64,000 bases of DNA from Vibrio fortis (GTDB taxonomy: Bacteria; Pseudomonadota; Gammaproteobacteria; Enterobacterales; Vibrionaceae): assembly GCF_024347475.1 (NCBI RefSeq), contig NZ_AP025487.1, forward strand, positions 62,001 through 126,000, written 5' to 3'. Positions 17,384 through 26,715 of this stretch are shown piece by piece. A program made the translations under genes and the position numbers. Numbering within the stretch: position 1 is the stretch's first letter; each line of letters begins with the position of its first letter. Under the pieces are notes generated by a model, which was not told the origin of the DNA, searched no databases, and worked only from the letters and a program-made list of their open reading frames with translations.

Positions 17384-18640
17384 ATGGCTAATTTCTTTGA
17401 GTTCATGCTTGGCTTATTAAAAGAGCCAGCAATCATGGTCGGATTAATTGCTTTTATTGGCTTGGTTGCTCAAAAAGCAGACGTTTCTACCATATTAAAA
17501 GGCACGATTAAAACTGTAATGGGTTTCCTAATTTTAGGTTTCGGTGCTGGCGCTCTTGTGGGTGCATTAAATAATTTCTCAGTCGTATTTACTGAAGCAT
17601 TTGGTGTAAGTGGTGTTATTCCAAATAACGAAGCAATTGTTGCATTAGCACAAGAAGCTTTCGGTTATGAAATGGCTCTGATTATGTTCTTTGCTTTCGT
17701 TGTGAATATTCTACTGGCTCGTTTTACACCGCTTAAGTTTATTTTCTTAACTGGTCACCACACTATGTTCATGTCGATGCTAGTCGCAGTAATCCTGTCA
17801 ACGGGTGGCATCCAAGGTACGTTACTGGTAGCGATGGGCTCAGTGATTGTCGGTTCTCTGATGGTGATCATGCCGGCTCTTGCTCAGAAATACACTGAAA
17901 AGGTGATGGGTACCGATCAGCTCGCTATGGGTCACTTTTCGACTTTCTCTTACCTAGTGTCTGGTTACATTGGTAGTAAGTTTGGTGATACATCAAAGTC
18001 GACGGAAGACATCAACGTGCCTAAAAGCCTGATGTTCCTTCGTGATACACCAGTAGCTGTTGCAACAACGATGGCGATCTTCTTCATGTTCGCATCAATT
18101 TTTGCAGGTCCAACATTCGTTGAAACCGTATCTGGTGGTCAAAACTGGATTGTATTTACCTTCATGCAGTCCCTTGTGTTTGCCGGTGGTGTGTACATTG
18201 TTCTGCAAGGTGTAAAGATGCTGATTGCTGAGATTGTTCCAGCATTCAAAGGTATCTCTGACAAACTGGTTCCGGGTGCTCGTCCTGCGCTTGACTGCCC
18301 GATGGTATTCCCAGTGGCACCTAATGCGGTATTGATTGGCTTCTTGTCTTCATTCGCAGCGGGTCTGATTGCAATGGCTATCCAAGGCATGTTCGATTGG
18401 ACAATCATTGTGGCTGGCGTGGTTCCTCACTTCTTCGTAGGTGGTGCAGCGGGTGTTTATGGTAACGCGACGGGTGGTCTACGTGGCGCGGTGCTAGGTG
18501 CCTTTACTCAGGGTCTATGTATTTCATTCCTACCAATGCTACTGCTTCCAGTGTTAGGTGGTATGGGACTTGAAGCTACAACGTTTGCTGATTTTGACTT
18601 CGGTGTTGTTGGTCTGATTCTAGGTTGGATTGTGTCATGA
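17384..18640 (+). CDS. PTS system EIIC permease, ascorbate (UlaA/SgaT) type
   Basis: A 418-residue membrane permease with about ten hydrophobic segments, of the UlaA/SgaT family. Conserved features include LKGTIKTVMGFLILGFGAGAL near residue 40, FLTGHHTMFMS near residue 125, GHFSTFSYLVSGYIGSKFGD near residue 185, and a second gating-type region, VPHFFVGGAAGVYGNATGG, near residue 350. It moves and phosphorylates an ascorbate-like or sugar-acid substrate, together with EIIB and EIIA. AAGGAAGTAA precedes its ATG. It overlaps the EIIA start by four bases (ATGA). Confidence 0.87.
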   Translation: MANFFEFMLGLLKEPAIMVGLIAFIGLVAQKADVSTILKGTIKTVMGFLILGFGAGALVGALNNFSVVFTEAFGVSGVIPNNEAIVALAQEAFGYEMALIMFFAFVVNILLARFTPLKFIFLTGHHTMFMSMLVAVILSTGGIQGTLLVAMGSVIVGSLMVIMPALAQKYTEKVMGTDQLAMGHFSTFSYLVSGYIGSKFGDTSKSTEDINVPKSLMFLRDTPVAVATTMAIFFMFASIFAGPTFVETVSGGQNWIVFTFMQSLVFAGGVYIVLQGVKMLIAEIVPAFKGISDKLVPGARPALDCPMVFPVAPNAVLIGFLSSFAAGLIAMAIQGMFDWTIIVAGVVPHFFVGGAAGVYGNATGGLRGAVLGAFTQGLCISFLPMLLLPVLGGMGLEATTFADFDFGVVGLILGWIVS

Positions 18641-19083
18641 GTATTCTAAAACTAACGGGCGATAACATTGTTATCTCAACGGAACAAAACTTGTCGGTTG
18701 ACGCTGCGCTAGAGGTTACCTGTTCAAAATTGATTGAGAACGGCAAGGTGGAGAAATCTTACCTAGAAGCGATTCAACAGAAACACAAAGACATCGGTGC
18801 TTACTATGTGCTGGCGCCAAAGATTGCGATGCCACACGCGCGTCCTGAAGATGGTGTCAATGAAGCTTGTCTACAGGTCACCGTATTTAAGAACGGTGTT
18901 GACCTTGAGTCGGAAGACAATGGTGAAGTGTACTTCTCTATTACTCTAGCGGCGATGGACTCAGACAGCCATATTCAAACAATCATGGCGCTCTCTGAGC
19001 TGTTCCAAAACGATGATGATATTGATGCCATCATCGCTGCGAACACCAACAAAGAGATTGCGGACATCTTAGGAAAATACTGA
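18637..19083 (+). CDS. PTS system EIIA component, mannitol/nitrogen/ascorbate type
   Basis: A 148-residue phosphocarrier of the PTS_EIIA_2 family. The KIAMPHARPEDG segment near residue 65 contains the active-site histidine that takes phosphate from HPr. I chose the ATG at 18637 because it overlaps the EIIC stop (ATGA), a sign of translational coupling, rather than a TTG four codons earlier. The order is B-C-A, as in several sga/ula loci. The lack of adjacent metabolic or regulator genes leaves the substrate open. Confidence 0.87.
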   Translation: MSILKLTGDNIVISTEQNLSVDAALEVTCSKLIENGKVEKSYLEAIQQKHKDIGAYYVLAPKIAMPHARPEDGVNEACLQVTVFKNGVDLESEDNGEVYFSITLAAMDSDSHIQTIMALSELFQNDDDIDAIIAANTNKEIADILGKY

Positions 19084-19107
19084 TTGTTGACTCCTGCCCC
19101 CACTTAT

Positions 19108-19139
19108 CAAAAGGCCCTCATAACGAGGGCCTTTCTTTA
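19108..19139 (+). terminator. Terminator of the PTS operon, probably bidirectional
   Basis: A 10-bp stem (AAAGGCCCTC/GAGGGCCTTT) with a five-base loop and a T-rich tail, between the PTS operon and the convergent DMT gene. Confidence 0.85.
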
Positions 19140-19173
19140 TTATTTCTATCAACTTCGCGACTGTTCGAGCCAT

Positions 19174-20067
19174 TTAGGCGCTTTTGCCCTTAGATAGCTT
19201 TAGTTGTTGAATCACTAAACCAGTAATGATCAGTACCAAACCGAATAAAGTGGATGGATGAATTTTTTCGCCGATAATTGTGGCAAGCAGCATCAATGAG
19301 ATAAACGGTGAGGCAAAAATCAGGTTACTGATGCGCGCTGTGTTGTTGGTGGACTTAAGTGCTGAAAGCCATAATACAAAGGTTATCCCCATCTCGAACA
19401 AGCCAACATAGGTTACTGCCATCCAGCCTTTGGTGGTTATTTGAGTAAAACTTTCGCCTTCATAGATGGTTAGGCCAATCGCAAATGGTAGCGCCACCAA
19501 GAAACCAAGCAGTACACCCACCACAGGGTCGGCTTTGTTTTTGGTGTTTAAGATCCAGTAACCTGCCCAAAGAAGTGTCGATAGCAGTGCTAAACCAACG
19601 CCGAGTGGGCTATCAAACTGCATCCCTAACACGTCGCCCTTGGTCGCGATCACAACCACACCTAAGTAGCTGAAGGTACAAGCTACCCAGTCCTGTTTAC
19701 GAATCTTCTGCCCTAAAAACACAGCCGCCATTAGAGTTAAGGTGATCGCCCAGCTGTAGTTGATCGCCTGAGCTTGAGAGGCTGGGAGTAGGTCGTAGGC
19801 TTTGAAGAGAATCAGGTAATAAGCCAGTGGGTTGACGAGGCCGAGCAGCAAGTAGTACCAAGGGTTAGCAAAAAAAGTCGTGGAGAGTTGAGAAAGCTTG
19901 CCTTGGAAGTAACAGATAACAATCAGAGCAATCGAAGAGACAACGCTGGCAATGGTCAGCATTTGAATCGGTGAAAACTCAGCTAAGGTTAGCTTAAAGG
20001 CCGTGGCTACCGTTGACCAGAGTAGTACCGCGGAAAGGCCAAAGCCGAGGGCGCGACGTTCGTTCAT
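19174..20067 (-). CDS. DMT superfamily transporter (EamA family)
   Basis: A 297-residue inner-membrane permease with ten hydrophobic helices in two EamA repeats. The conserved start GFGLSAVLLWSTVATAFKLTL and the N-terminal GxxxxxLLW pattern are typical of RhaT/EamA exporters. It differs clearly from the DMT gene at 12.2-13.0 kb. The substrate is unknown. It is divergent from rmuC, with 136 bases between. Confidence 0.85.
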   Translation of the reverse strand: MNERRALGFGLSAVLLWSTVATAFKLTLAEFSPIQMLTIASVVSSIALIVICYFQGKLSQLSTTFFANPWYYLLLGLVNPLAYYLILFKAYDLLPASQAQAINYSWAITLTLMAAVFLGQKIRKQDWVACTFSYLGVVVIATKGDVLGMQFDSPLGVGLALLSTLLWAGYWILNTKNKADPVVGVLLGFLVALPFAIGLTIYEGESFTQITTKGWMAVTYVGLFEMGITFVLWLSALKSTNNTARISNLIFASPFISLMLLATIIGEKIHPSTLFGLVLIITGLVIQQLKLSKGKSA

Positions 20068-20203
20068 AAAAGCTCATCAAGTTGAATAGGATAGAATACG
20101 GACGCCTAGTCTATCTGTCGAAATTTAATACGGCAAACTGGACATTTATCCAGTATCAAAATACCATTTAATGAGTTATTTCCAATTAGGCTAAGTTACT
20201 ACC

Positions 20204-21736
20204 ATGCAATGGATTATCGAGCACCAGACGACCCTTATCGCAGCCGCTTCAACCGCGGTGATCAGCGGGAGCCTCGTCGGTTGGTGGATTAAACAGAAAC
20301 TCTCATTTCAACAGCAGCTATTAGAGCAGCAGTTGGAGTCTGATCGTCAGTTGCATGAGTCGCAAACCACGCAGCTCAAAGCCTCATTGGCAGAGGCGCA
20401 GCAAGAGCTCGATGAGCTTGATGATGAGCGTGATAAAGCCGCCTTCGAGCTTAAACAAGCTCACGGTAAGGTCATGGCCGCGATGGAGAAGCTGCGCTAT
20501 TTCGAAGCGGTTAAACAAGAGCGTCAACAATACTTTGATGAGATTAATATCCTTAAAGATCAGAAATCTGAGCTTGAAGCTGAGTTGCGTGAGCAAGAAG
20601 CTCGTCACGATCAAGAGAACCTCGCCAACCATGAAAAACTGCAACTATTGGAGCAAGCGGAAACCCGTTTAAAGCAGCAGTTTGAACATCTGGCTAACCA
20701 ACTCTTTGAAGCCAAAACCGCTAAGGTCGATCAGCAGAACAAGCAGAGCCTTGAAGGATTGCTTTCCCCACTCAAAGAGCAGCTAGAGGGCTTTAAGAAG
20801 CAGGTCAGTGACAGCTTTAGCCAAGAAGCCAAAGAGCGTCACACCTTGGTTCATGAGCTCAAGAACCTGCAGCGATTAAACGAAAGCATGACGCGAGAAG
20901 CGGTTAACCTGACTCAAGCGCTTAAAGGCGACAATAAACAACAAGGTAACTGGGGCGAAGTGGTACTGGCTCGGGTATTGGCGGAATCTGGTTTGCGAGA
21001 AGGGCATGAGTATCAAACTCAGGTCAATCTACAAAACGAAGCGGGCAAGCGCTATCAACCGGATGTGATTGTTCACTTACCTCAAGACAAACAAGTGGTG
21101 GTGGATTCGAAAATGGCTTTGGTGGCGTACGAGCGTTACTTCAATGCAGAAAACGATGCTGAGCGCGATGTTGCATTGCGAGATCACTTGCTCTCACTGC
21201 GCGCGCATATCAAAGGTTTGAGTCAGAAGGATTATCATCAACTAAAAGGCATTCAGAGCCTCGACTATGTATTGATGTTTATTCCGGTAGAGCCTGCATT
21301 TCAAGTCGCGATTCAAGCAGACCCAAGCTTAGTCAAAGATGCGATGGAGCAAAACATCATTCTTGTCAGCCCAACCACTTTGTTAGTGGCGCTGCGTACC
21401 ATTGATAACCTGTGGCGTAATGAGCGCCAGAACCAAAATGCACAGATCATCGCCGAACGTGCAAGTAAATTGTACGATAAGCTGCGCTTGTTCGTTGATG
21501 ATATGGAAGGCCTTGGTGGCGCACTTGATAAAGCCAACCAAAGCTATCAAGGAGCCATGAATAAGCTGGCAACTGGGCGAGGTAATGTGATTCGTCAAGC
21601 CGAGAGCTTTAAACAGTTGGGGGTTGAGGTGAAGAAGCCGATTGCTGTGAGTCTGACAGAGCTCGCGCAAAACGAGGCTTTTTCAGAAAATGCCTCGTTA
21701 GTAGAAAGACAACCTGCTGAGGATAAAGTAAACTAA
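20204..21736 (+). CDS. rmuC: DNA recombination protein RmuC
   Basis: A 510-residue member of the RmuC family, which limits inversions at short inverted repeats and has a predicted nuclease-like core. It has an N-terminal hydrophobic helix (about residues 10-28), a long coiled coil (about 30-230, rich in Gln, Glu and Leu), then the RmuC core beginning near residue 245 with QGNWGEVVLARVLAESGL and DVIVHLPQDKQVVVDSKMAL, the conserved PD-(D/E)xK-like region. It lies just upstream of ubiE in the same direction, a common arrangement in gammaproteobacteria. Confidence 0.93.
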   Translation: MQWIIEHQTTLIAAASTAVISGSLVGWWIKQKLSFQQQLLEQQLESDRQLHESQTTQLKASLAEAQQELDELDDERDKAAFELKQAHGKVMAAMEKLRYFEAVKQERQQYFDEINILKDQKSELEAELREQEARHDQENLANHEKLQLLEQAETRLKQQFEHLANQLFEAKTAKVDQQNKQSLEGLLSPLKEQLEGFKKQVSDSFSQEAKERHTLVHELKNLQRLNESMTREAVNLTQALKGDNKQQGNWGEVVLARVLAESGLREGHEYQTQVNLQNEAGKRYQPDVIVHLPQDKQVVVDSKMALVAYERYFNAENDAERDVALRDHLLSLRAHIKGLSQKDYHQLKGIQSLDYVLMFIPVEPAFQVAIQADPSLVKDAMEQNIILVSPTTLLVALRTIDNLWRNERQNQNAQIIAERASKLYDKLRLFVDDMEGLGGALDKANQSYQGAMNKLATGRGNVIRQAESFKQLGVEVKKPIAVSLTELAQNEAFSENASLVERQPAEDKVN

Positions 21737-21801
21737 TCGACCGCAGCGCGCTCAAAGGCTTATTGCGCTGCCGTTGAGGACTTACCAGGGTAGAGAACAG
21801 C

Positions 21802-22581
21802 ATGACGGACACCAGTGTGCAAACAAATACAGCAGTAGAATCAGAAACCACACACTTTGGTTTTGAAACAGTCGCAAAAGAAGAGAAAGTTGCGAAAGTG
21901 GCAGAGGTTTTTCACTCTGTAGCCGCGAAGTACGACATTATGAATGACCTGATGTCGGGTGGTGTTCACCGTCTATGGAAGCGCTTTACGATTGATTGCA
22001 GTGGCGTTCGCCCTGGTCAACGCATTCTAGACCTTGGTGGCGGTACCGGCGACCTAACTGCAAAATTCTCGCGCATTGTGGGCGAAAACGGTCATGTCAT
22101 CCTTGCTGACATCAACAACTCGATGCTGAATGTAGGTCGTGACAAGCTGCGCGATAGCGGTATTGTTGGCAACGTTCACTACGTACAAGCGAACGCAGAA
22201 GAACTGCCATTCCCAGATAACTACTTCGATTGCATCACTATCAGCTTCTGTCTACGTAACGTGACAGATAAAGATAAGGCTCTACGCTCAATGTACCGCG
22301 TGTTGAAGCCAGGCGGTCGTCTATTGGTATTAGAGTTTTCTAAGCCAGTACTTGAACCACTTTCAAAAGTGTACGATGCCTACTCATTCCACCTATTGCC
22401 AAAAATGGGTGAGATCATCGCAAATGATGCAGACAGCTACCGCTACCTTGCAGAGTCGATTCGTATGCACCCAGACCAAGATACGCTGGAAGGCATGATG
22501 CAAGAAGCAGGTTTTGAAAATACCAAGTATTACAATCTAACCGGCGGCATTGTTGCGCTGCACCGCGGTTACAAGTTCTAA
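21802..22581 (+). CDS. ubiE: Ubiquinone/menaquinone biosynthesis C-methyltransferase UbiE
   Basis: Methylates the benzoquinol ring in ubiquinone synthesis and demethylmenaquinol in menaquinone synthesis. The 259-residue protein has [17 protein letters not shown] near residue 36, the SAM-binding [11 protein letters not shown] near residue 77, and [13 protein letters not shown] plus LEFSKP further on, all UbiE signatures. It is the first gene of the ubiE-ubiJ-ubiB block. A 7-bp inverted repeat (GCAGCGC...GCGCTGC, about 21743-21771) lies in its leader. Confidence 0.96.
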   Translation: MTDTSVQTNTAVESETTHFGFETVAKEEKVAKVAEVFHSVAAKYDIMNDLMSGGVHRLWKRFTIDCSGVRPGQRILDLGGGTGDLTAKFSRIVGENGHVILADINNSMLNVGRDKLRDSGIVGNVHYVQANAEELPFPDNYFDCITISFCLRNVTDKDKALRSMYRVLKPGGRLLVLEFSKPVLEPLSKVYDAYSFHLLPKMGEIIANDADSYRYLAESIRMHPDQDTLEGMMQEAGFENTKYYNLTGGIVALHRGYKF

Positions 22582-22621
22582 GACAGAACCCAAGTAAAAT
22601 CGACAACGAATAATAAGATAC

Positions 22622-22651
22622 AACGGATAGGTTTCGGCTTATCCGTTTTCA
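22622..22651 (+). terminator. Intra-operon hairpin between ubiE and ubiJ
   Basis: Stem AACGGATA/TATCCGTT with a 10-base loop, followed by TTC. It may act as a weak terminator or attenuator, or as an RNA-stability element. Confidence 0.45.
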
Positions 22652-22666
22652 AAGGTAAGGACAGTC

Positions 22667-23272
22667 ATGCCATTTGACCCACTAGTAACGGCGGTTATCG
22701 AAACCTCTTTGAATACTCTCGTCAACGACGATCCAGACTTGGTGCGTCGTTTATCGCGTTTAAAGGGCCAGATCATTCAGGTGAATCTCAAAGAGCTCAA
22801 TAAAACACTGACATTTGTGTTTAGCCAACAGATAGACGTTTTAGCGGATTACGAAGGGCAGCCTGACTGTTACCTATCTCTGAATTTATCTGTCCTTCCT
22901 GAGCTGCGTGAGCAATCGAACATCACTAAGCTGATCAAGCAAGACAAGCTGATTCTTGAAGGTGATATTCAATTGGCGCAGAAGTTTGCTCAGCTAATGA
23001 CAGACTGCAAACCAGATCTAGAAGAGTGGTTATCACGTGTGACTGGTGATGTTGTGGCACACACTTTGGTGCAAGGCGTGAAGAACGTCGGTGGCTTTGT
23101 GGCATCTCAAGCCAATAAACACCAAAATCACTTCGCACAAGTTCTAACTGAAGAGTGGAAAATTGCTCCAGCACCATTAGAGGTCGCGCACTTCTGTGAT
23201 CAGGTTGATGATGTAAAAAGTGCCGCAGCACGCCTTGAAGCCAAATTGAATGCTCTATTGGAGAAAGCATGA
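22667..23272 (+). CDS. ubiJ: Ubiquinone biosynthesis accessory factor UbiJ
   Basis: A 201-residue protein with an N-terminal SCP2 lipid-binding domain (about residues 15-110). A C-terminal helical segment with [21 protein letters not shown] is typical of UbiJ. UbiJ and UbiK help assemble the soluble Ubi complex that holds the hydrophobic intermediates. The stop overlaps the ubiB start by four bases (ATGA), which implies translational coupling. Confidence 0.93.
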   Translation: MPFDPLVTAVIETSLNTLVNDDPDLVRRLSRLKGQIIQVNLKELNKTLTFVFSQQIDVLADYEGQPDCYLSLNLSVLPELREQSNITKLIKQDKLILEGDIQLAQKFAQLMTDCKPDLEEWLSRVTGDVVAHTLVQGVKNVGGFVASQANKHQNHFAQVLTEEWKIAPAPLEVAHFCDQVDDVKSAAARLEAKLNALLEKA

Positions 23273-24903
23273 CTCCAACAGAACTGAAACGTCTTTATCA
23301 TATTATTAAGGTACAGTTGGAGTACGGCTTAGATGAATTGATGCCTGAGCACCAGTTGACCAAAGCGCCGTTGCTGGCAAGAAAGTCTCTTTTTTGGCTC
23401 AAAAATCGCCATCAAGATAAAGAATTGGGTCATCGCCTGCGCCTAGCACTGCAAGAGCTTGGCCCTGTGTGGATTAAGTTTGGGCAGATGATGTCAACGA
23501 GACGCGATCTGTTCCCTCCGCACATTGCTGATCAGTTAGCGCTGCTGCAAGACCAAGTTGCTCCATTCGATGGTGAGCTGGCAAAGCGCGATATGGAAAA
23601 AGCCTTGGGCGGCAGTCTAGATAACTGGTTTACTGATTTTGATATCCAGCCACTGGCATCAGCATCCATCGCACAGGTGCATACCGCAAAACTCAAAGAT
23701 TCCGGTCGCGAGGTGGTACTTAAGGTAATTCGCCCTGATATTCGCCCTGTGATTGATGCAGATCTAAAACTGATGCACCGAATGGCGCGTATAGTCGCCA
23801 AGTCGCTTCCTGAAGCACGTCGTTTAAAACCGGTTGAAGTTGTTAAAGAGTACGAGAAAACGCTACTTGATGAACTCGACCTGCGCCGTGAGGCAGCGAA
23901 CGCGATTCAGCTGCGTCGTAACTTCGAAGGCAGTGAAGAGCTGTATGTTCCAGAGGTGTTGCCGGATCTGAGCAGTGAAACCTTGATGGTTTCTGAGCGA
24001 ATTTACGGTATTCAAGTGTCGGATATCCCAATGCTTGAAGCTAACGGTACCAATATGAAGCTGTTGGCAGAACGCGGTGTTTCTGTGTTCTTTACCCAAG
24101 TGTTTCGAGACAGTTTTTTCCATGCTGACATGCACCCGGGGAACGTATTCGTAAACCCTGAGAACCCAGGCAATCCACAATGGATTGGCCTAGATTGCGG
24201 CATTGTTGGCACGCTAAACAGCGAAGATAAGCGCTACTTGGCAGAAAACTTATTGGCTTTCTTCAACCGAGACTATCGCAAAGTGGCAGAGCTGCATGTC
24301 GATTCTGGTTGGGTGCCACACGACACCAACGTTGATGATTTCGAGTTCGCGATTCGCATGGTGTGTGAACCGATCTTTGCTAAGCCTTTGGGTGAGATCT
24401 CGTTTGGCCATGTGTTGCTAAACTTATTTAATACGGCAAGGCGTTTTAACATGGAGGTTCAGCCGCAGCTGGTCCTTCTGCAGAAGACCTTGTTGTACAT
24501 TGAAGGGTTAGGTCGTCAGCTCTATCCGCAGCTCGATCTGTGGGAGACGGCGAAACCTTTCTTAGAGACTTGGATGATGAATCAAGTCGGTCCGCAAGCA
24601 GTGATAAATGCTGTAAAAGACCGAGCGCCTTTCTGGGCAGAGAAGCTGCCAGAATTGCCAGAACTGCTCTACGATAGCTTGCGCCAAGGTAAAGCGATGA
24701 ACCAGAGAATGGATCAGCTTTATCAAGGTTATAGAGAAAGCAAGCGTCAGCAGGCAACAGGTAAATTTTTGTTTGGCGTTGGAGCAACTTTAGTCGTATG
24801 CTCCGCAATATTAGTTTCAAGCCCTTATCAGCAGCTATCTATGGGCTGTGGCATTGCAGGTGTCACATTTTGGCTGCTAAGTTGGCGAGCTTACCGCCGT
24901 TAA
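23269..24903 (+). CDS. ubiB: ABC1/ADCK-family kinase-like protein UbiB
   Basis: A 544-residue atypical protein-kinase-like protein needed for ubiquinone synthesis. The KFGQ motif ([12 protein letters not shown]) lies near residue 68, the alanine-rich ASASIAQVH loop near residue 127, and the VLKVIRP lysine near residue 150. The catalytic [10 protein letters not shown] lies near residue 285, with the metal-binding IGLDCG near residue 305. Two C-terminal hydrophobic helices (about 500-540) anchor it in the inner membrane. Its ATPase activity is thought to help extract or move quinone precursors. Confidence 0.95.
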   Translation: MTPTELKRLYHIIKVQLEYGLDELMPEHQLTKAPLLARKSLFWLKNRHQDKELGHRLRLALQELGPVWIKFGQMMSTRRDLFPPHIADQLALLQDQVAPFDGELAKRDMEKALGGSLDNWFTDFDIQPLASASIAQVHTAKLKDSGREVVLKVIRPDIRPVIDADLKLMHRMARIVAKSLPEARRLKPVEVVKEYEKTLLDELDLRREAANAIQLRRNFEGSEELYVPEVLPDLSSETLMVSERIYGIQVSDIPMLEANGTNMKLLAERGVSVFFTQVFRDSFFHADMHPGNVFVNPENPGNPQWIGLDCGIVGTLNSEDKRYLAENLLAFFNRDYRKVAELHVDSGWVPHDTNVDDFEFAIRMVCEPIFAKPLGEISFGHVLLNLFNTARRFNMEVQPQLVLLQKTLLYIEGLGRQLYPQLDLWETAKPFLETWMMNQVGPQAVINAVKDRAPFWAEKLPELPELLYDSLRQGKAMNQRMDQLYQGYRESKRQQATGKFLFGVGATLVVCSAILVSSPYQQLSMGCGIAGVTFWLLSWRAYRR

Positions 24904-24955
24904 GCGGTAGACTTTCTTAATAATTTTTTTGTAGACAGACCCGAGGACAATGACA

Positions 24956-25192
24956 ATGGGTGGAATCAGTATTTGGCAACTTCTAATCATTGCTGTAATC
25001 GTAATCTTGCTGTTCGGAACGAAGAAGCTACGCGGTATGGGTGGTGACTTAGGTTCAGCAGTAAAAGGCTTCAAGAAAGCAATGAATGATGAAGAGCCTG
25101 CAAAGAAAGATGCAGACTTTGAACCAAAAAACATTGAACAGCAGAAGACTGACGCAACTGCTGAAACTAAGAAAGACAAAGAGCAGGCGTAA
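24956..25192 (+). CDS. tatA: Twin-arginine translocase subunit TatA
   Basis: A 78-residue subunit that forms the Tat channel oligomer for folded, cofactor-bearing proteins. It starts [24 protein letters not shown]: a short membrane helix, the FGTKKL hinge, then an amphipathic helix ([15 protein letters not shown]) and a charged tail. I chose the second ATG, at 24956, because the AGGA ribosome site is eight bases away. The ATG two codons earlier is too close to it, and homologues begin MGG. Confidence 0.95.
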   Translation: MGGISIWQLLIIAVIVILLFGTKKLRGMGGDLGSAVKGFKKAMNDEEPAKKDADFEPKNIEQQKTDATAETKKDKEQA

Positions 25193-25195
25193 GTC

Positions 25196-25603
25196 GTGTT
25201 TGATATCGGTTTTTGGGAACTGGTATTAATATCTGTCGTCGGGTTAGTTGTTTTAGGGCCTGAGCGTTTGCCTGTGGCAATTCGTAGTGTTTCCAAGTTT
25301 ATTGGATCTGCGAAAAGCATGGCGAATAGTGTGAAAGATGAGCTTTCACATGAGCTTAAGGTGCAAGAACTGCAAGAAAACCTGCGTAAGGCTGAGCAAA
25401 TGGGGATGGAAGATCTCTCTCCTGAGCTGAAAAAGTCGGTGGATGAACTAAAGCAGGCTGCTGCTGAAGTTCAGCGTCCATACGCTAAGCCTGAGCCTGA
25501 TAAGCCAAGTGAGGCTCAAACGAGTCACACTGAGACTGCGGATCATGAATCACTTCAGATCAACAGTGAGGCATCAGCTACGCCAGATAAAAAAGCCGAA
25601 TAG
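25196..25603 (+). CDS. tatB: Twin-arginine translocase subunit TatB
   Basis: A 135-residue TatB, which with TatC forms the receptor for twin-arginine signal peptides. It begins [26 protein letters not shown]: one membrane helix, the GPERLP hinge that separates TatB from TatA, and a long amphipathic helix. The charged, Pro/Glu-rich tail is variable in the family. It starts with GTG, three bases after the tatA stop. Confidence 0.95.
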   Translation: MFDIGFWELVLISVVGLVVLGPERLPVAIRSVSKFIGSAKSMANSVKDELSHELKVQELQENLRKAEQMGMEDLSPELKKSVDELKQAAAEVQRPYAKPEPDKPSEAQTSHTETADHESLQINSEASATPDKKAE

Positions 25604-25610
25604 TCTCGCA

Positions 25611-25662
25611 AGGAGGAGTCGCGAAGTACTTGAACTGATAAGTATACGTGCGGCTCCTTTTC
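25611..25662 (+). promoter_or_regulatory. Hairpin between tatB and tatC
   Basis: Arms GGAGTCGC (about 25614-25621) and GCGGCTCC (about 25650-25657) can pair with one G-U. A TTTTC tract follows, so it is terminator-like or attenuator-like inside the tatABC unit. Confidence 0.4.
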
Positions 25663-25687
25663 GATCGTCCTTATTAAGAGGTTTGAC

Positions 25688-26434
25688 ATGTCTTCGACTG
25701 AGCAGACACAGCCTTTAATCAGTCACTTACTAGAGCTTCGTAATCGCCTATTGCGTGCTATTGTTGCCGTATTGGTGGTGTTTCTAGGGCTGATTTATTT
25801 TGCCAATGACATCTATGAGTTTGTCTCGGCTCCTTTGGTAGAGCGTCTACCAGAAGGGGCAACTATGATCGCAACCGATGTTGCTTCACCGTTCTTTACG
25901 CCGTTGAAGCTAACGCTTGTTGCCTCTATTTTTGTCGCCGTTCCATTTATCTTGTATCAGGTCTGGGCCTTTGTTGCGCCGGGCTTATATAAGCATGAGA
26001 AACGCCTGATCATGCCGTTGATGGCATCGAGCTCCTTGCTGTTTTATTGTGGTGTAGCCTTTGCGTACTTTGTGGTATTTCCGTTGGTATTTACCTTCTT
26101 TACCACTATCTCACTAGGGCAGGTTGAGTTCGCGACAGACATCTCTAGCTACCTAGATTTTGTGTTGGCGTTGTTCTTAGCCTTTGGTATCGCCTTTGAA
26201 GTGCCGGTGGCTATCATCCTCCTTTGTTGGACAGGAGCGACCAATCCGAAGTCGCTTTCAGAGAAACGTCCATACATTGTGGTTGGTGCATTTGTCATCG
26301 GTATGATGCTGACGCCGCCAGATATGATTTCTCAAACACTACTCGCAATTCCAATGTGTATTTTGTTTGAAGTGGGCTTATTTTTTGCTCGTTTCTACGT
26401 ACGCAAAGAAGAAGAGGATGAAGTCGAGTCGTGA
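25688..26434 (+). CDS. tatC: Twin-arginine translocase subunit TatC
   Basis: A 248-residue inner-membrane protein with six predicted helices, the receptor core of the Tat system. The signature [15 protein letters not shown], with the conserved Glu and Arg near residue 17, lies at the N-terminus. [21 protein letters not shown] (first periplasmic loop and following segment) and the [10 protein letters not shown] helix near residue 165 are family-specific. The 85-base gap after tatB is longer than the other gaps and carries a hairpin. Confidence 0.95.
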   Translation: MSSTEQTQPLISHLLELRNRLLRAIVAVLVVFLGLIYFANDIYEFVSAPLVERLPEGATMIATDVASPFFTPLKLTLVASIFVAVPFILYQVWAFVAPGLYKHEKRLIMPLMASSSLLFYCGVAFAYFVVFPLVFTFFTTISLGQVEFATDISSYLDFVLALFLAFGIAFEVPVAIILLCWTGATNPKSLSEKRPYIVVGAFVIGMMLTPPDMISQTLLAIPMCILFEVGLFFARFYVRKEEEDEVES

Positions 26435-26484
26435 GCTTTTTACGCAATTATGCGTAAAAGTTGATTTGATTGATTTATAAACAG

Positions 26485-26511
26485 AAAAAGCGGCCCCGTG
26501 GCCGCTTTTTC
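26485..26511 (+). terminator. Terminator after tatC
   Basis: Stem AGCGGCC/GGCCGCT with a CCGT loop, flanked by A- and T-runs, so it may work in both directions. Confidence 0.9.
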
Positions 26512-26521
26512 TGTTATTTTA

Positions 26522-26638
26522 TTATCGAATTTTTAGCTGGTAGCCACAGTTCTGACAGACGTAAATCTCTTTAATACCAATAAGTTTTTGCCAAAAGGTT
26601 CGATGTTGACGTTGCAAGTGCTGCGAATGGTCACACAT
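26522..26638 (-). CDS. 38-residue putative zinc-ribbon microprotein
   Basis: A short open frame I found by reading the minus strand between tatC and the TatD-family gene. Its ATG at 26638 has a near-perfect GGAGGTGG ribosome site five bases upstream. The product starts MCDHSQH, has a basic middle, and ends VCQNCGYQLKIR, with a CxxC near residues 28-31. Early CxxH plus late CxxC could form a single zinc site (zinc-ribbon-like). No family is recognised. It follows the TatD-family gene on the same strand after about 77 bases, so it may be co-transcribed. The strong ribosome site and the cysteine motif are the support for it being real. Confidence 0.6.
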   Translation of the reverse strand: MCDHSQHLQRQHRTFWQKLIGIKEIYVCQNCGYQLKIR

Positions 26639-26715
26639 AAAAACCACCTCCATATGAAGCTGGTTGATATTAGATCGATTGAGCTGCCAACTCAAATAAA
26701 AATTGTAACTTTATA

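Noticed and set aside
16039..19139. The PTS region as a mobile genomic island
   Set aside because: No integrase, attachment-site repeats or tRNA flank was seen; composition alone is weak evidence.
24877..25320. Minus-strand open frame of 147 codons over tatA and tatB
   Set aside because: It overlaps two clear genes on the other strand and has no recognised motif.
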